Assembly (NCBI RefSeq): GCF_002892835.1 | Contig: NZ_PJMB01000004.1 | Coordinates: forward strand, 248,001 to 312,000 | Direction: 5' to 3' | Source of the DNA: Arthrobacter sp. AFG7.2 | GTDB taxonomy: Bacteria > Actinomycetota > Actinomycetes > Actinomycetales > Micrococcaceae | Length of the DNA stretch: 64,000 nt | The notes under the pieces: model-generated | The model's database searches: none | What the model was told of the DNA's origin: nothing | The model's input: only the letters and a program-made list of their open reading frames with translations | Shown here: one piece after another, positions 42,272 to 51,134 of the stretch | Numbering within the stretch: position 1 is the stretch's first letter | Layout: every line of letters begins with the position of its first letter | Made by a program: the position numbers and the translations under genes

Positions 42272-43441
42272 GTGAAACTGGGCATACCGCGGGAACGCCG
42301 GGAGGGTGAACGGCGGGTGGCTGCCACACCGGAAACGGTGAAGCAACTGGCAGCGCTGGGCGCCGAAGTCCTTTGTGAGGCAGGCGCCGGCGCCGCAGCA
42401 GGGCATCCGGACGCCGCCTACGGGCAGGCTGGAGCGCACATCGTCGGGGAACTGGACCTGGCGCAGCTTGACGTCCTCGCCCATGTCCGGCCCCTCGACC
42501 CGGATACCGCCCGGTCCCTGAAAAGGGGAGCCGTCACCGTAGGCCTGGCCTCGCCGTCGTCTGAACTCCCAACTGTCCAGGCGCTCGCCGACGCAGGCAT
42601 CACGTCCTTCGCCCTGGAACTCGTGCCCCGCATCTCACGCGCCCAGTCCATGGACGCCCTCAGCTCGCAGGCGCTGGTGGCAGGCTACCGCTGCGTGCTG
42701 GAGGCAGCCATCCGCCTGCCCCGGTTTTTCCCGCTCTACATGACCGCTGCCGGCACGGTTCCGCCCGCCCGGGTCCTGGTCCTCGGCGCCGGTGTGGCCG
42801 GGCTGCAGGCCATCGGCACCGCCAAGCGGCTTGGCGCGCGCGTTTTTGCCAACGACATCCGCCCCGCCTCCGCAGACGAGGTGGCCTCCATGGGCGGCAC
42901 TTTCATCCGGCTGGACCTGGAAACGGCGGAGGCTGCCGGCGGTTATGCCCGCCAGCTCAGTTCAGACGCCGGAACCCGCCAGCGCCAGCTGCTGGCCCCG
43001 CACGTTGCCCAGGCGGATGTTTTGATTACGACGGCGGCGGTGCCCGGCAGGCGCGCGCCGCTCCTGGTCACGCGGGAGATGGTGCAGGGCATGCGGCCGG
43101 GGTCGGTAGTGATTGACCTGGCCGCCGAATCGGGCGGCAACGTTGAAGGTGTGGTGGCCGGCCAGGATGTTCCCATGCCAACGGCCGACGGCTCCGGACA
43201 CGTGATGCTTGTCGGCCTGAAGGACGCACCCTCCGCCATGGCCTCTGACGCGTCCCGCCTGTACGCCAAAAACGTGGCAAACCTGCTGGTGTTGATGGTC
43301 CGGGATGGTGAGCTTATCCCGGACTTTACTGATGAGGTTGTGGCCGGCTCCTGCCTGACCCACGAAGGCGCGGTGCGCCACCAGCCCACGGCGGACCTTG
43401 TGGCGGAGCGGGCCGGCAGCCGGCAGGAAGGGGTGCTCTGA
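42272..43441 (+). CDS. pntAA: NAD(P) transhydrogenase alpha subunit, part 1 (NAD-binding domain I)
   Basis: Cytosolic NAD(H)-binding domain of the proton-translocating transhydrogenase, which uses the proton gradient to make NADPH. 389 residues. The start KLGIPRERREGERRVAATPETV matches the alanine dehydrogenase/PNT family, and the Rossmann motif is LVLGAGVAGLQAIGTAKRLGA. The loop MDALSSQALVAGYRCVLEAA is conserved. GTG start with GAGGGGAG upstream. A TAGACT at 42156 may be the -10 of a 105-base leader. Stop and next ATG overlap by one base. Confidence 0.93.
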   Translation: MKLGIPRERREGERRVAATPETVKQLAALGAEVLCEAGAGAAAGHPDAAYGQAGAHIVGELDLAQLDVLAHVRPLDPDTARSLKRGAVTVGLASPSSELPTVQALADAGITSFALELVPRISRAQSMDALSSQALVAGYRCVLEAAIRLPRFFPLYMTAAGTVPPARVLVLGAGVAGLQAIGTAKRLGARVFANDIRPASADEVASMGGTFIRLDLETAEAAGGYARQLSSDAGTRQRQLLAPHVAQADVLITTAAVPGRRAPLLVTREMVQGMRPGSVVIDLAAESGGNVEGVVAGQDVPMPTADGSGHVMLVGLKDAPSAMASDASRLYAKNVANLLVLMVRDGELIPDFTDEVVAGSCLTHEGAVRHQPTADLVAERAGSRQEGVL

Positions 43442-43761
43442 TGGACGGAATGAGCCTGCTGACAATCACGGTCCTGGCCGTGTTCGTCGGCTTCGAGGTG
43501 GTGTCCAAGGTTTCCAGCACCCTGCACACGCCGCTGATGTCCGGCGCCAACGCCATTCACGGGATCATCCTGGTGGGTGCCATCATCGTGGCAGGGCAGG
43601 CAGCGGACCCGCTGGTGCTCGCGGTGGCGCTGCTCGCCGTAGTCCTGGCCACCGCCAACCTGGTGGGCGGCTTTGTGGTGACAGACCGGATGCTGCACAT
43701 GTTCCATGCGCGCAAGCAAGTGGCGCGTCAAGAGGGCGCCGGGAAGGTGGAAGGCAAGTGA
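43441..43761 (+). CDS. pntAB: NAD(P) transhydrogenase alpha subunit, part 2 (membrane domain)
   Basis: 106-residue membrane part of the split alpha subunit, with three to four helices. The conserved LHTPLMSGANAIHGIILVGAII and LATANLVGGFVVTDRMLHMF are present. It forms part of the proton channel with PntB. It overlaps pntAA by one base and pntB by four, so the three-gene (split alpha) arrangement is translationally coupled. Confidence 0.95.
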   Translation: MDGMSLLTITVLAVFVGFEVVSKVSSTLHTPLMSGANAIHGIILVGAIIVAGQAADPLVLAVALLAVVLATANLVGGFVVTDRMLHMFHARKQVARQEGAGKVEGK

Positions 43762-45131
43762 GTCTCCTCGACCCCGTCTGGACATCGCTCCTGTACCTGG
43801 TGGCCGCCGTCTTCTTCATCCTGGCACTGCGCGGGCTCAGCTCCCCGCGGACCGCCCGCCGCGGCAACCTCATCGGTGCGGCGGGGGCCCTGATCGCCGT
43901 CGTGACAGTGTTCCTGTCCGCGCGCCTCGAGAACATTCCCTGGATCCTCGCGGCCATAGCCCTGGGTTCAGCCGTGGCGGCACCGGTGGCACGGCGGGTG
44001 AAAATGACCCAGATGCCTCAACTGGTGGCCCTCTTCAACGGGGTGGGCGGCGGCGCCGCAGCCCTGGTGGCCCTCCTGGAACTCACCCATGCGGACGATC
44101 CCTGGGTTCGGCTGGCGATCGTCTTCACGCTCCTGGTGGGCGCCGTGTCCTTCGCAGGATCGGGAGTAACGTTCGCGAAGCTCCAGGAACTCATGACCAC
44201 CCGGCCGGTGCTGTTCCCGGGCCTTCCCGTGGTGATGGCCGCGGTGCTGCTCGCCGCGCTGGGTGCCGCTGCCGCCGTCGTCTTCACCGGGTCGCTGCCG
44301 CTCGCGGTCCTGCTGCTGGTGCTGGGACTGGCCGCCGGCGTCCTGCTCGTATTGCCAGTGGGCGGCGCCGACGTCCCAATCGTCATCTCGCTGCTGAACG
44401 CCTTCACCGGCCTGGCCGTCGCAGCGTCCGGCGTGGTGCTGGGCAACGTGCTGCTGGTGGTGGCCGGAACCCTGGTGGGCGCCTCGGGCACCATCCTCAC
44501 CCGTGCCATGGCGGCTGCCATGGGCCGAAGCGTGACAGGCATCCTGTTCGGCGCCTTCCGGGGAGGTTCGACGGCGGGATCCACCGCCGTGAGCGAACGT
44601 CCGGTCCGGTCCTCCAGCGCGGAGGACGTCGCGGTTCTGCTGGGCTACGCGCAGCGCGTCATCATCGTGCCCGGCTACGGCCTCGCCGTTGCCCAGGGCC
44701 AGCACACCGCCGCCGAGCTGGCCCTGGCCCTGGAGGGCAGGGGCATCGAGGTCGACTTCGCCATCCACCCCGTCGCCGGCCGGATGCCAGGCCACATGAA
44801 CGTGCTCCTGGCAGAGGCCAACGTGCCGTATGAATCGCTCAAGGAAATGGGCGAAATCAACCCGGAGTTCAAGACGGCGGATGTGGCGCTGGTGGTGGGC
44901 GCGAACGACGTCGTGAACCCGGCAGCCAAGACCTCTTCCGGCTCACCCATTTACGGCATGCCCATCCTGGAAGTGGCGGAGGCCCGGCAGGTGGTATTCC
45001 TCAAGCGGTCCATGCGCCCCGGTTTCGCCGGGATCGAGAACGACCTGCTGTACGAGCCGCAGACGTCGCTGCTGTTCGGCGACGCCAAGGACTCGCTTGC
45101 CCAGGTGCTCGGGGCGGTCAAGGCGCTGTAG
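43758..45131 (+). CDS. pntB: NAD(P) transhydrogenase beta subunit
   Basis: 457-residue beta subunit with about nine membrane helices and a C-terminal NADP(H)-binding domain. The latter has VIIVPGYGLAVAQGQHTAAEL, the GRMPGHMNVLLAEANVPYESL loop and VVGANDVVNPAAK. The GTG shares four bases with the pntAB stop. A longer frame from 43398 is antiphase to pntAB and was rejected. The operon's NADPH output would serve hydroxylases such as PobA. Confidence 0.95.
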   Translation: MSLLDPVWTSLLYLVAAVFFILALRGLSSPRTARRGNLIGAAGALIAVVTVFLSARLENIPWILAAIALGSAVAAPVARRVKMTQMPQLVALFNGVGGGAAALVALLELTHADDPWVRLAIVFTLLVGAVSFAGSGVTFAKLQELMTTRPVLFPGLPVVMAAVLLAALGAAAAVVFTGSLPLAVLLLVLGLAAGVLLVLPVGGADVPIVISLLNAFTGLAVAASGVVLGNVLLVVAGTLVGASGTILTRAMAAAMGRSVTGILFGAFRGGSTAGSTAVSERPVRSSSAEDVAVLLGYAQRVIIVPGYGLAVAQGQHTAAELALALEGRGIEVDFAIHPVAGRMPGHMNVLLAEANVPYESLKEMGEINPEFKTADVALVVGANDVVNPAAKTSSGSPIYGMPILEVAEARQVVFLKRSMRPGFAGIENDLLYEPQTSLLFGDAKDSLAQVLGAVKAL

Positions 45132-45235
45132 CGTCCGCCCGGGTGCGGGCCCGCGGCGAAACCTGCTGCGGACGCCATGCAGGGCAGGCTAGTCTTCTGT
45201 GAGAAGTAGCCTTTCCATTCGCACCAGAGGACACC

Positions 45236-46156
45236 ATGACTGCCAACAGCTCCACTTCACTACAGCGCGCCGCAATCATCGTCAATCCTGCCAAGCCGGT
45301 GGACATTGACGTGCGTGGCCTGGTGGCAAAGCATTGCGTGGAAAACGGCTGGGGTGAGCCGCTGTGGTTTGAAACGACGCTGGAGGACCCGGGGGTGGGC
45401 CAGGCGAAGGAAGCGCTCGCCCAGGGCGCCGACATTGTCATTGCGGCCGGTGGGGACGGAACGGTGCGGTGCGTCGCCGAGGTTCTCGCCGGCGGCGACA
45501 TACCGATGGGCCTGCTTCCCCTGGGCACCGGCAACCTGCTGGCCCGCAACCTGGGGATGGATGTCACGGACTACGACGGTGCCATGGCCGGGGCCCTGCT
45601 GGGAACCGAGCGGAAGATTGATGTGGTCCGCGCCCGCCGCAGCGACCCGGACGACGAGCAGCTGTTCCTGGTGATGGCCGGCGTGGGATACGACGCCACC
45701 ATCATGGCTGACACCAACCAGGAGCTCAAGCACAAAGTGGGCTGGCTCGCGTACGTGGACGCGGGCATCCGCAACCTCCCGGGCAAACCCGTAAAAGCCA
45801 TCATTGTGATCGACGGAAAGCAAGCGGTCCGCCGCGGAGTCCGGAGCGTCATGGTGGGGAACTGCGGCAAGGTCCAGGGCGGCCTGGAGATCTTCCCGGA
45901 GGCCAGGATGGACGATGGCCTGCTGGATGTCGCCGTCCTGGCGCCCCACCACGGGAAGCTGGGCTGGCTCTCGGTGATTGCCGGAATGATCGGCAAAGGC
46001 CGGGGCAAGGACACAGCTGTGGAGTACTTCCAGGGCAAGTCTGTCGAGATCACCCTGGAGCACAAGGACGACTACCAGTTGGACGGCGACCACGAAGGGC
46101 AGGGCAAACACGTCGTCATGACCATGGACCCGTCCGCCCTGACCCTTCGGATGTAG
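45236..46156 (+). CDS. Diacylglycerol/lipid kinase family protein
   Basis: 306-residue lipid kinase of the DAGK catalytic family (DgkB/YegS-like). It phosphorylates diacylglycerol or another lipid with ATP. The nucleotide motif is AAGGDGTVRCVAEVL, followed by GLLPLGTGNLLARNLG and the metal/substrate region VMAGVGYDATIM. The C-terminal beta-domain ends with GDHEGQGKHVVMTMDP. GAGGACACC precedes the ATG. TAGTCT about 45 bases upstream may be its -10. Confidence 0.9.
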   Translation: MTANSSTSLQRAAIIVNPAKPVDIDVRGLVAKHCVENGWGEPLWFETTLEDPGVGQAKEALAQGADIVIAAGGDGTVRCVAEVLAGGDIPMGLLPLGTGNLLARNLGMDVTDYDGAMAGALLGTERKIDVVRARRSDPDDEQLFLVMAGVGYDATIMADTNQELKHKVGWLAYVDAGIRNLPGKPVKAIIVIDGKQAVRRGVRSVMVGNCGKVQGGLEIFPEARMDDGLLDVAVLAPHHGKLGWLSVIAGMIGKGRGKDTAVEYFQGKSVEITLEHKDDYQLDGDHEGQGKHVVMTMDPSALTLRM

Positions 46157-46215
46157 GTCTCCCCTACGTCAGGAGCGTGCCCCGGCACTGAAGCGCAGGA
46201 AAGGCCCACTCCCAC

Positions 46216-47286
46216 GTGAAGATGCTCGCTGAGATGTTCAGCATTGCTCCAGGCAACAAGGACCACCACCCGGCCCTTCGCTGTGCGGTGGGCGTGTTTG
46301 TTCCCCTCTTCACCCTTGTGTTGCTGGGGCGGCTGGACCTGGCCATCTTCGCGTCCTTCGGAGCCTTCACCGGCATCTACGGCCGCGGTGAACCCCACAG
46401 CATCCGCTTTTCCCTGCAGTTGCGGGCCGGCCTGCTGATGCTGCTGGTGATACTCCTGGCAGCACTTGCGGCCCGGGCCGGCGGCGCTTTGGGACTGGAC
46501 GAGGCCGGCACCACCTGGCTCCTGGTCCTGGCCACCACGCTGGTGGCCGGCGGCTGTTCAGTGGCCATCTCCTGGTTCCGGCTGCGCCCGGCGGGGTCCC
46601 TCTTCCACATCTTCGCCTTCGCGGCCATTGCTTCCATCCCCAACCAGCCGCCGCTCTGGGAAGGCATGCTGGTGTCCGTCCTGACCACCGCTTTCTGCCT
46701 GCTGATCGGGTTCTCCTCCCGGGTCCTGCCCAGCCGCCGGACCGAGTGGGTCCGGCCGCACCGTATCCGCCGCACGCCGGAAGAAATGCGCGCCGCCTGG
46801 CTTGAGGGGTGCGGCTATCTCGTTGCTGCCGGCCTCGCCGGTGCGCTGGCCACGTGGGCCGGCAGCCGCCTGGGCTTCGGCCACAACTACTGGGCCATGG
46901 TGGCCGCCGTCGTCCCGCTGGTGGGCCACACCACGCGGCACCGGGTTCGCCGCGGCGTACAAAGGATCATTGGCACCGTGCTCGGCCTGGCGGTGATGGC
47001 GGGCATTCTCCTCCTGGGGCTGGAACCGTGGCAGACCGTGCTGGTCATGGCACTGTGCCAGTTCGGTGCCGAGATGTTCATCATCCGGCAGTATCTGCTG
47101 GCCCAGATTTTCGTTACGCCACTGGCGCTGGTCTCCACCCTCCTCGTCCTGCCTTCCTCGCCGGCCATCCTGCTCCGGGACCGCATCGTCGAAACGGTGA
47201 TTGGAGCCGCCGTCGGTATCGCCGTGGTACTTGCGCCGGCAGTGTGGCGGCGCTCCCGGGAACGTTCGCCCGTGTCGCGCCCCTAA
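46216..47286 (+). CDS. FUSC family membrane protein
   Basis: 356-residue membrane protein with two blocks of transmembrane helices (about residues 25-160 and 195-330) and a basic cytosolic stretch between them, the layout of FUSC/aromatic-acid-exporter-like proteins. The typical ALRCAVGVFVPLFTL start and the GFGHNYWAMVAAVVPLVG loop opening the second block are present. Some relatives export aromatic acids, which would suit the neighbourhood; the substrate is not shown by sequence. GTG start, 59 bases after the lipid kinase. Confidence 0.85.
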   Translation: MKMLAEMFSIAPGNKDHHPALRCAVGVFVPLFTLVLLGRLDLAIFASFGAFTGIYGRGEPHSIRFSLQLRAGLLMLLVILLAALAARAGGALGLDEAGTTWLLVLATTLVAGGCSVAISWFRLRPAGSLFHIFAFAAIASIPNQPPLWEGMLVSVLTTAFCLLIGFSSRVLPSRRTEWVRPHRIRRTPEEMRAAWLEGCGYLVAAGLAGALATWAGSRLGFGHNYWAMVAAVVPLVGHTTRHRVRRGVQRIIGTVLGLAVMAGILLLGLEPWQTVLVMALCQFGAEMFIIRQYLLAQIFVTPLALVSTLLVLPSSPAILLRDRIVETVIGAAVGIAVVLAPAVWRRSRERSPVSRP

Positions 47287-47329
47287 GCGCTCCGTTCGCC
47301 GCAGCCGCGGCGCAGGTAAGCTGGAAGCC

Positions 47330-47344
47330 TCCCATTCAACGGAA
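47330..47344. promoter_or_regulatory. Putative PobR-type operator before the IclR gene
   Basis: TCCCATTCAACGGAA matches 13 of 15 bases of TTCCGTTCAACGGAA, the core of the perfect palindrome in front of pobA at 48113. It lies just before the IclR start codon, which suggests autoregulation. Confidence 0.5.
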
Positions 47345-47356
47345 GCGGTGCGTACG

Positions 47357-48100
47357 GTGGCCAATTCTGCCTCCGGTGATTCGGTAGTGGACCGGATTGT
47401 CCGGCTCCTTTCCGCGTTCCCTGAGGACGTCACCGCCCTCCCGCTGTCCGAGCTGGCGCAGCGCTCGGGATTGCCGCTGACCACCACGCACCGGCTGGTC
47501 CGGCAGCTTGCGGGCCACGGCCTGCTGGATGCCACTCCCGGAGGCTTGGTGCGTCCGGGCCTCCGGCTCTGGGAGCTGGTGAACCGGACCGCTCCTGCTC
47601 TTGCCCTGCGGCAGGCGGCCATGCCGTTCATGGAGGATATCCAGCAGGTCCTCAACCAGAACGTCAACCTTGCTGTGCTGGACGGCTGGGAGGCCCTGTT
47701 CGTGGAGCGGTTGTCACGCCGTGGTTCCGTTTCAAACAGGGCCAGGGTGGCCGGCCGGATGCCTGTCCACACCTCGTCCGCCGGACTGGCGCTGATGGCA
47801 CACCAGGACAAGCTGCTTCAAAGCCAGTACCTGGACCAGTTCGCTGACGCGGAAGGGAAAGCTGCCACGGACGCTGTCCGGGTGCTGCTCAGCGAAACCT
47901 TCCACCAGGGATTCGCCCAGCTCAAGGGTGTGGTTGACCCGGATACCTGGGGGATCGCCGTTCCCGTGCTGAACTCCCGCCAACGGGCGGTGGCATCGCT
48001 CGGGGTCGTTGTCCCTTTGCGGGAGATGCGCCTGCAGGCCCTGGTGCCCGCCCTCCAGACGGCGGCCAGGGGCATTGCCCGAAGGCTCGAGAGCCCCTAG
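47357..48100 (+). CDS. IclR family regulator of pobA (PobR-like)
   Basis: 247-residue IclR protein. The winged helix contains LLSAFPEDVTALPLSELAQRSGLPLTTTHRLVRQL. The effector domain contains VHTSSAGLALMAH and WGIAVPVLNSRQRAVASLGVVVPL. GTG at 47357 was chosen (MANSASGDS); GTG at 47348 is also possible, and GGAAG upstream fits 47357 better. It lies 120 bases before pobA on the same strand and a matching palindrome occurs before both genes, so 4-hydroxybenzoate is its likely inducer. Confidence 0.88.
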   Translation: MANSASGDSVVDRIVRLLSAFPEDVTALPLSELAQRSGLPLTTTHRLVRQLAGHGLLDATPGGLVRPGLRLWELVNRTAPALALRQAAMPFMEDIQQVLNQNVNLAVLDGWEALFVERLSRRGSVSNRARVAGRMPVHTSSAGLALMAHQDKLLQSQYLDQFADAEGKAATDAVRVLLSETFHQGFAQLKGVVDPDTWGIAVPVLNSRQRAVASLGVVVPLREMRLQALVPALQTAARGIARRLESP

Positions 48101-48112
48101 CCCTCCCGCCGT

Positions 48113-48129
48113 ATTCCGTTCAACGGAAT
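48113..48129. promoter_or_regulatory. Palindromic operator of pobA
   Basis: ATTCCGTT-C-AACGGAAT is a perfect palindrome with 8-base arms, about 91 bases upstream of the pobA start. A degenerate copy precedes the IclR gene. No other copy was noticed in the window. Confidence 0.65.
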
Positions 48130-48220
48130 TGATGTAACGCCAGTCACGGGTCCCGGCGCACACTGATGGCAGAACCATACGCCGGCCGTCTCTGCGGCCC
48201 CGCAACGAAGCGAGAACACC

Positions 48221-49408
48221 ATGACCCGCAGGATCATTACTACCCAGGTGGCCATCATGGGCGCGGGCCCGGCCGGCCTGATGCTGTCCCACCTGCTGGC
48301 CAAAGCCGGCATCGACTCCACCGTCATCGAAGTCCGGAGCCACAAGGAAATCTCGGAAACGGTCCGCGCCGGCATCCTGGAGCACGGCACCGTCAACCTG
48401 CTAGTGGACAGCGGCGTTTCGGACCGGGTGCTGCGCGACGGCGACCGGCATGACGGCATCGAACTGCGGTTCAACGGGGAGAGCCACCGCGTGGACTTCA
48501 AGGATCTCGTCGGCGAATCAGTGTGGCTCTACCCCCAGACCGACGTGTTCCTGGACCTCGCCGCACGCAGGAAGACAGACGGCGGCGACGTCCGCTACAG
48601 CGTCACGGACACCTCGGTGCACGACCTCGAAGGCAAGCCCAAAATGTGGTTCACCGACGCCGACGGGGTTGAATTCGAAGTCCAGGCCGACTTCCTGGTG
48701 GGTGCAGACGGCTCCCGCAGCCACTGCCGCTTCCAGATCCCGGAAGCGAACCGCACGTGGTACTTCCACGAATACCCGTTCGCCTGGTTCGGAATCCTGG
48801 CCGAGGCCCCACGCAGCTCCAATGAGCTGATTTACGCCAACTCCGCCAGCGGTTTTGCCCTGATCAGCCAGCGCACCGAAACGGTCCAGCGCATGTACTT
48901 CCAGTGCGACCCCAAGGAAAAGGTTGCGGAGTGGGATGACGACCGGATCTGGGCCGAGTTCCGCAGCCGGGTCAACGGCAACGGCTTTGAGCTCAAGGAA
49001 GGGCCGGTCATCGACAAGATGGTCCTGCCGTTCCGCAGCTTCGTCCACACGCCCATGCGCCACGGCAACCTGTTCCTGGCCGGCGACGCCGCCCACACGG
49101 TCCCGCCTACCGGTGCCAAGGGCCTGAACCTGGCCATCCACGACGTCAAAATGCTCTTCGAGGGGCTGGACACCCACTACAACTCCGGCTCGGACCACCT
49201 GTTGGATTCCTTCAGTGTCCGCGCCCTCGAGCGGGTATGGAAGGCGCAGCAGTTCTCCTACTGGATGACCACCATGCTGCACACCCCGACGGAGGCAGAC
49301 GACTTCTCCCGGGCCCGCCAGCTCGGCGAGCTGAACTCCGTCGTCTCCTCCAGGCACGGCATGGCATACCTTGCGGAGGCCTACACGGGCTGGCCGGGCC
49401 GGGCCTGA
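48221..49408 (+). CDS. pobA: 4-hydroxybenzoate 3-monooxygenase
   Basis: FAD-dependent hydroxylase that makes protocatechuate from 4-hydroxybenzoate with NAD(P)H and O2. 395 residues, the family length. FAD motifs are IMGAGPAGLMLSHLLAKAGI at the N-terminus, the DG motif VGADGSRSHCR near residue 165, and LAGDAAHTVPPTGAKGLN near 290. The substrate-loop arginine lies in TVRAGILEHGTV. It feeds the pca operon about 7 kb away, which lacks its own hydroxylase. RBS GAAGCGAGAA precedes the ATG. Confidence 0.96.
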   Translation: MTRRIITTQVAIMGAGPAGLMLSHLLAKAGIDSTVIEVRSHKEISETVRAGILEHGTVNLLVDSGVSDRVLRDGDRHDGIELRFNGESHRVDFKDLVGESVWLYPQTDVFLDLAARRKTDGGDVRYSVTDTSVHDLEGKPKMWFTDADGVEFEVQADFLVGADGSRSHCRFQIPEANRTWYFHEYPFAWFGILAEAPRSSNELIYANSASGFALISQRTETVQRMYFQCDPKEKVAEWDDDRIWAEFRSRVNGNGFELKEGPVIDKMVLPFRSFVHTPMRHGNLFLAGDAAHTVPPTGAKGLNLAIHDVKMLFEGLDTHYNSGSDHLLDSFSVRALERVWKAQQFSYWMTTMLHTPTEADDFSRARQLGELNSVVSSRHGMAYLAEAYTGWPGRA

Positions 49409-49420
49409 CAGGGGAGGCGC

Positions 49421-49461
49421 GACGGCGGCGCTGGCGCGGGCTGAGGCGGCAGGCCGCCGTC
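49421..49461. terminator. Hairpin between convergent pobA and TetR genes
   Basis: GACGGCGGC (49421-49429) pairs with GCCGCCGTC (49453-49461) across a 23-base, partly structured loop. It lies between the two converging stops and could end transcription from either side. Confidence 0.55.
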
Positions 49462-49483
49462 GTGCCCGGCGGGGAAAGGCCCC

Positions 49484-50023
49484 TTAGGGCGCCAGCAGCC
49501 GCCGCACTGCTGCTGCGATGGCTGCAGGGTCGGGCTGTTCGTCCCGCCTGACCGTAAGCAGGTGGAGCAGGACGCCGTCGCCGTAGTCCGCGACGTCCCG
49601 GGCGCGGGCAGGCGCATCGGCAACGCCTAGGGCGGTGAGGGCCTGTTCCAGGCCGCCCACCAGCCGGAAATGCCCCGCCGTCACCGACTCGGGCCGGTCC
49701 AGCGAGAGCGTAAGCCGGGCGCGCGTGAGGCCGGCGTGCTGCCCGGCCAGGGCCAGGACCAAACTGGCAAGTTGGTCCGCCAGCTCCTCAATGTCCTGCG
49801 GCGGCCTGCCGGGTCCCTGGTCCTGCAGGAGCGCGGCGTCCAGCTCCAGCAGGCGGTCCAGCACTGCGTCCACGAGGGCGGCCCGGCTCCGGTAATAGTT
49901 CGACGTGGTCCCCTCGGGCAGCCGGGCCGCGGCATCCACGGCCCGGTGGGTGAGGCCCTTCATTCCTTGATCCGCCACCAGCCTCAGGGCAGCATCCATG
50001 AGTTCCATCCGGCGATCAGGCAT
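49484..50023 (-). CDS. TetR family repressor of the divergent FAD monooxygenase
   Basis: 179-residue TetR regulator. The N-terminal helix-turn-helix is LMDAALRLVADQGMKGLTHRAVDAAARLPEGTTSNYYRSRAALV. The C-terminal ligand domain is helical and diverged, as usual. TACACT lies six bases before the ATG, giving a leaderless transcript. It is divergent from the FAD monooxygenase across 55 bases with a single central palindrome, so it probably represses both genes until a small aromatic or antibiotic-like ligand binds. Confidence 0.9.
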   Translation of the reverse strand: MPDRRMELMDAALRLVADQGMKGLTHRAVDAAARLPEGTTSNYYRSRAALVDAVLDRLLELDAALLQDQGPGRPPQDIEELADQLASLVLALAGQHAGLTRARLTLSLDRPESVTAGHFRLVGGLEQALTALGVADAPARARDVADYGDGVLLHLLTVRRDEQPDPAAIAAAVRRLLAP

Positions 50024-50052
50024 GGGGCCAGTGTAATTGCCCCTTCCAATCC

Positions 50053-50066
50053 ACTACAAAAGTAGT
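50053..50066. promoter_or_regulatory. TetR operator in the shared divergent promoter
   Basis: ACTAC-AAAA-GTAGT is a perfect palindrome. Its right arm abuts TAAAGT (50066-50071), the -10 for the rightward monooxygenase, seven bases before its ATG. It also covers the -35 position of the leftward tetR promoter, whose -10 is TACACT (50035-50030). One bound dimer would block both. Confidence 0.68.
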
Positions 50067-50078
50067 AAAGTTGCGCAC

Positions 50079-51134
50079 ATGGAAACCATCTCGATCATTG
50101 GCGGAGGCATCGCCGGCCTTGCGCTGGCCGCCTGCCTGGATTCGGCGCGCTTTGATGTGACGGTGTACGAGAAGCGGCCCGCCCTGCCCGCCGTGGGCAA
50201 CGCGTTGGGGATGTGGCCGAACGCCCAGCGTGCCCTGGCGCGGCTGGGAATCCTTGCAGAGGCCCGGGCGGTCAGCCCGGTGATCGGCACCGGATCGGTC
50301 CGGAACGCCCAGGGAGAGCCCTGGGTCAGCGTCAGCGCGGGGCAAATGTTCGCCATTTCGCGGGTTGATCTGCTGCGGTTGCTGGACGGGGCTGTCCCGG
50401 GAACCGTCCGCCGGATCACCACGAATGTCCGGTCGCTCCCCGCCGACGGCAGCCTGGTGGTAGGTGCTGACGGCGTGCACAGCACCGTTCGCCGGGAGGT
50501 CTGGGGCGCCGCTACCCGTGCCCGACTCACCCCGTACCTCGCCCTCCGCGGGACCCTGCCTGCCCCGGTCAGTCCTGGCGACGTGGGCGAGTACTGGGGC
50601 CGTGGCGACCTGTTCGGCATGGCTGCCGCGCGGGGAGGGTCCTTCTGGTACGCCAGCTATCGGTCAGGGCTGGGTCCGTATGGAATTGACGCAGGGTCAG
50701 TGCTGGAGCAGGCCCGGGAGCGCTACGCCGCCCACGCGCCTGCCATCCGCCGAACGCTGGCCGCAGCTACTCCCGAAGCATGCCTCGTCCAACGGCTCTG
50801 GACGGTACCGAATCCAGGCTCCTACGTCCGCGGGCGGACCGTGCTCATCGGCGACGCCGCCCACGCCATGCTGCCCACCCTGGGGCGTGGCGCGTGCGAG
50901 TCACTGGTGGACGCCGCAGCACTGGCTGACCTTCTCAACACGCTGCCCGAACACCAGGCACTGCGGGCCTATGACCGTCAGCGGTGGCTGCGGACCCGCG
51001 TCCTGAGCCTGGCGTCCTCGGCGCTGGGCCGGGTGGCCCTTGCGGAAGGCGCCCAGCCGTTCCGCGACCGGCTCTTGAACCTGGGACGACGGCGGAACGG
51101 ACGGGCCGCCGTCGTCAGCGGTTCTGCGGGGTAG
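50079..51134 (+). CDS. FAD-dependent monooxygenase
   Basis: 351-residue group A flavin hydroxylase. FAD motifs are SIIGGGIAGLALAACLD, VVGADGVHSTVRREVW and VLIGDAAHAMLPTLGRGACESLVDAA. Substrate is unknown; relatives hydroxylate aromatic acids, polyketides or inactivate antibiotics such as rifampicin and tetracycline. Control by its own TetR repressor fits detoxification of a specific compound. The METISIIGG start is supported by a -10 seven bases upstream; a longer frame would include the operator. Its stop directly abuts the stop of the convergent ABC permease gene. Confidence 0.87.
   Translation: METISIIGGGIAGLALAACLDSARFDVTVYEKRPALPAVGNALGMWPNAQRALARLGILAEARAVSPVIGTGSVRNAQGEPWVSVSAGQMFAISRVDLLRLLDGAVPGTVRRITTNVRSLPADGSLVVGADGVHSTVRREVWGAATRARLTPYLALRGTLPAPVSPGDVGEYWGRGDLFGMAAARGGSFWYASYRSGLGPYGIDAGSVLEQARERYAAHAPAIRRTLAAATPEACLVQRLWTVPNPGSYVRGRTVLIGDAAHAMLPTLGRGACESLVDAAALADLLNTLPEHQALRAYDRQRWLRTRVLSLASSALGRVALAEGAQPFRDRLLNLGRRRNGRAAVVSGSAG

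Noticed and set aside
43398..43757. N-terminal extension of pntB through pntAB
   Set aside because: The extension is out of phase with the well-conserved pntAB; the GTG at 43758 gives the expected PntB start.
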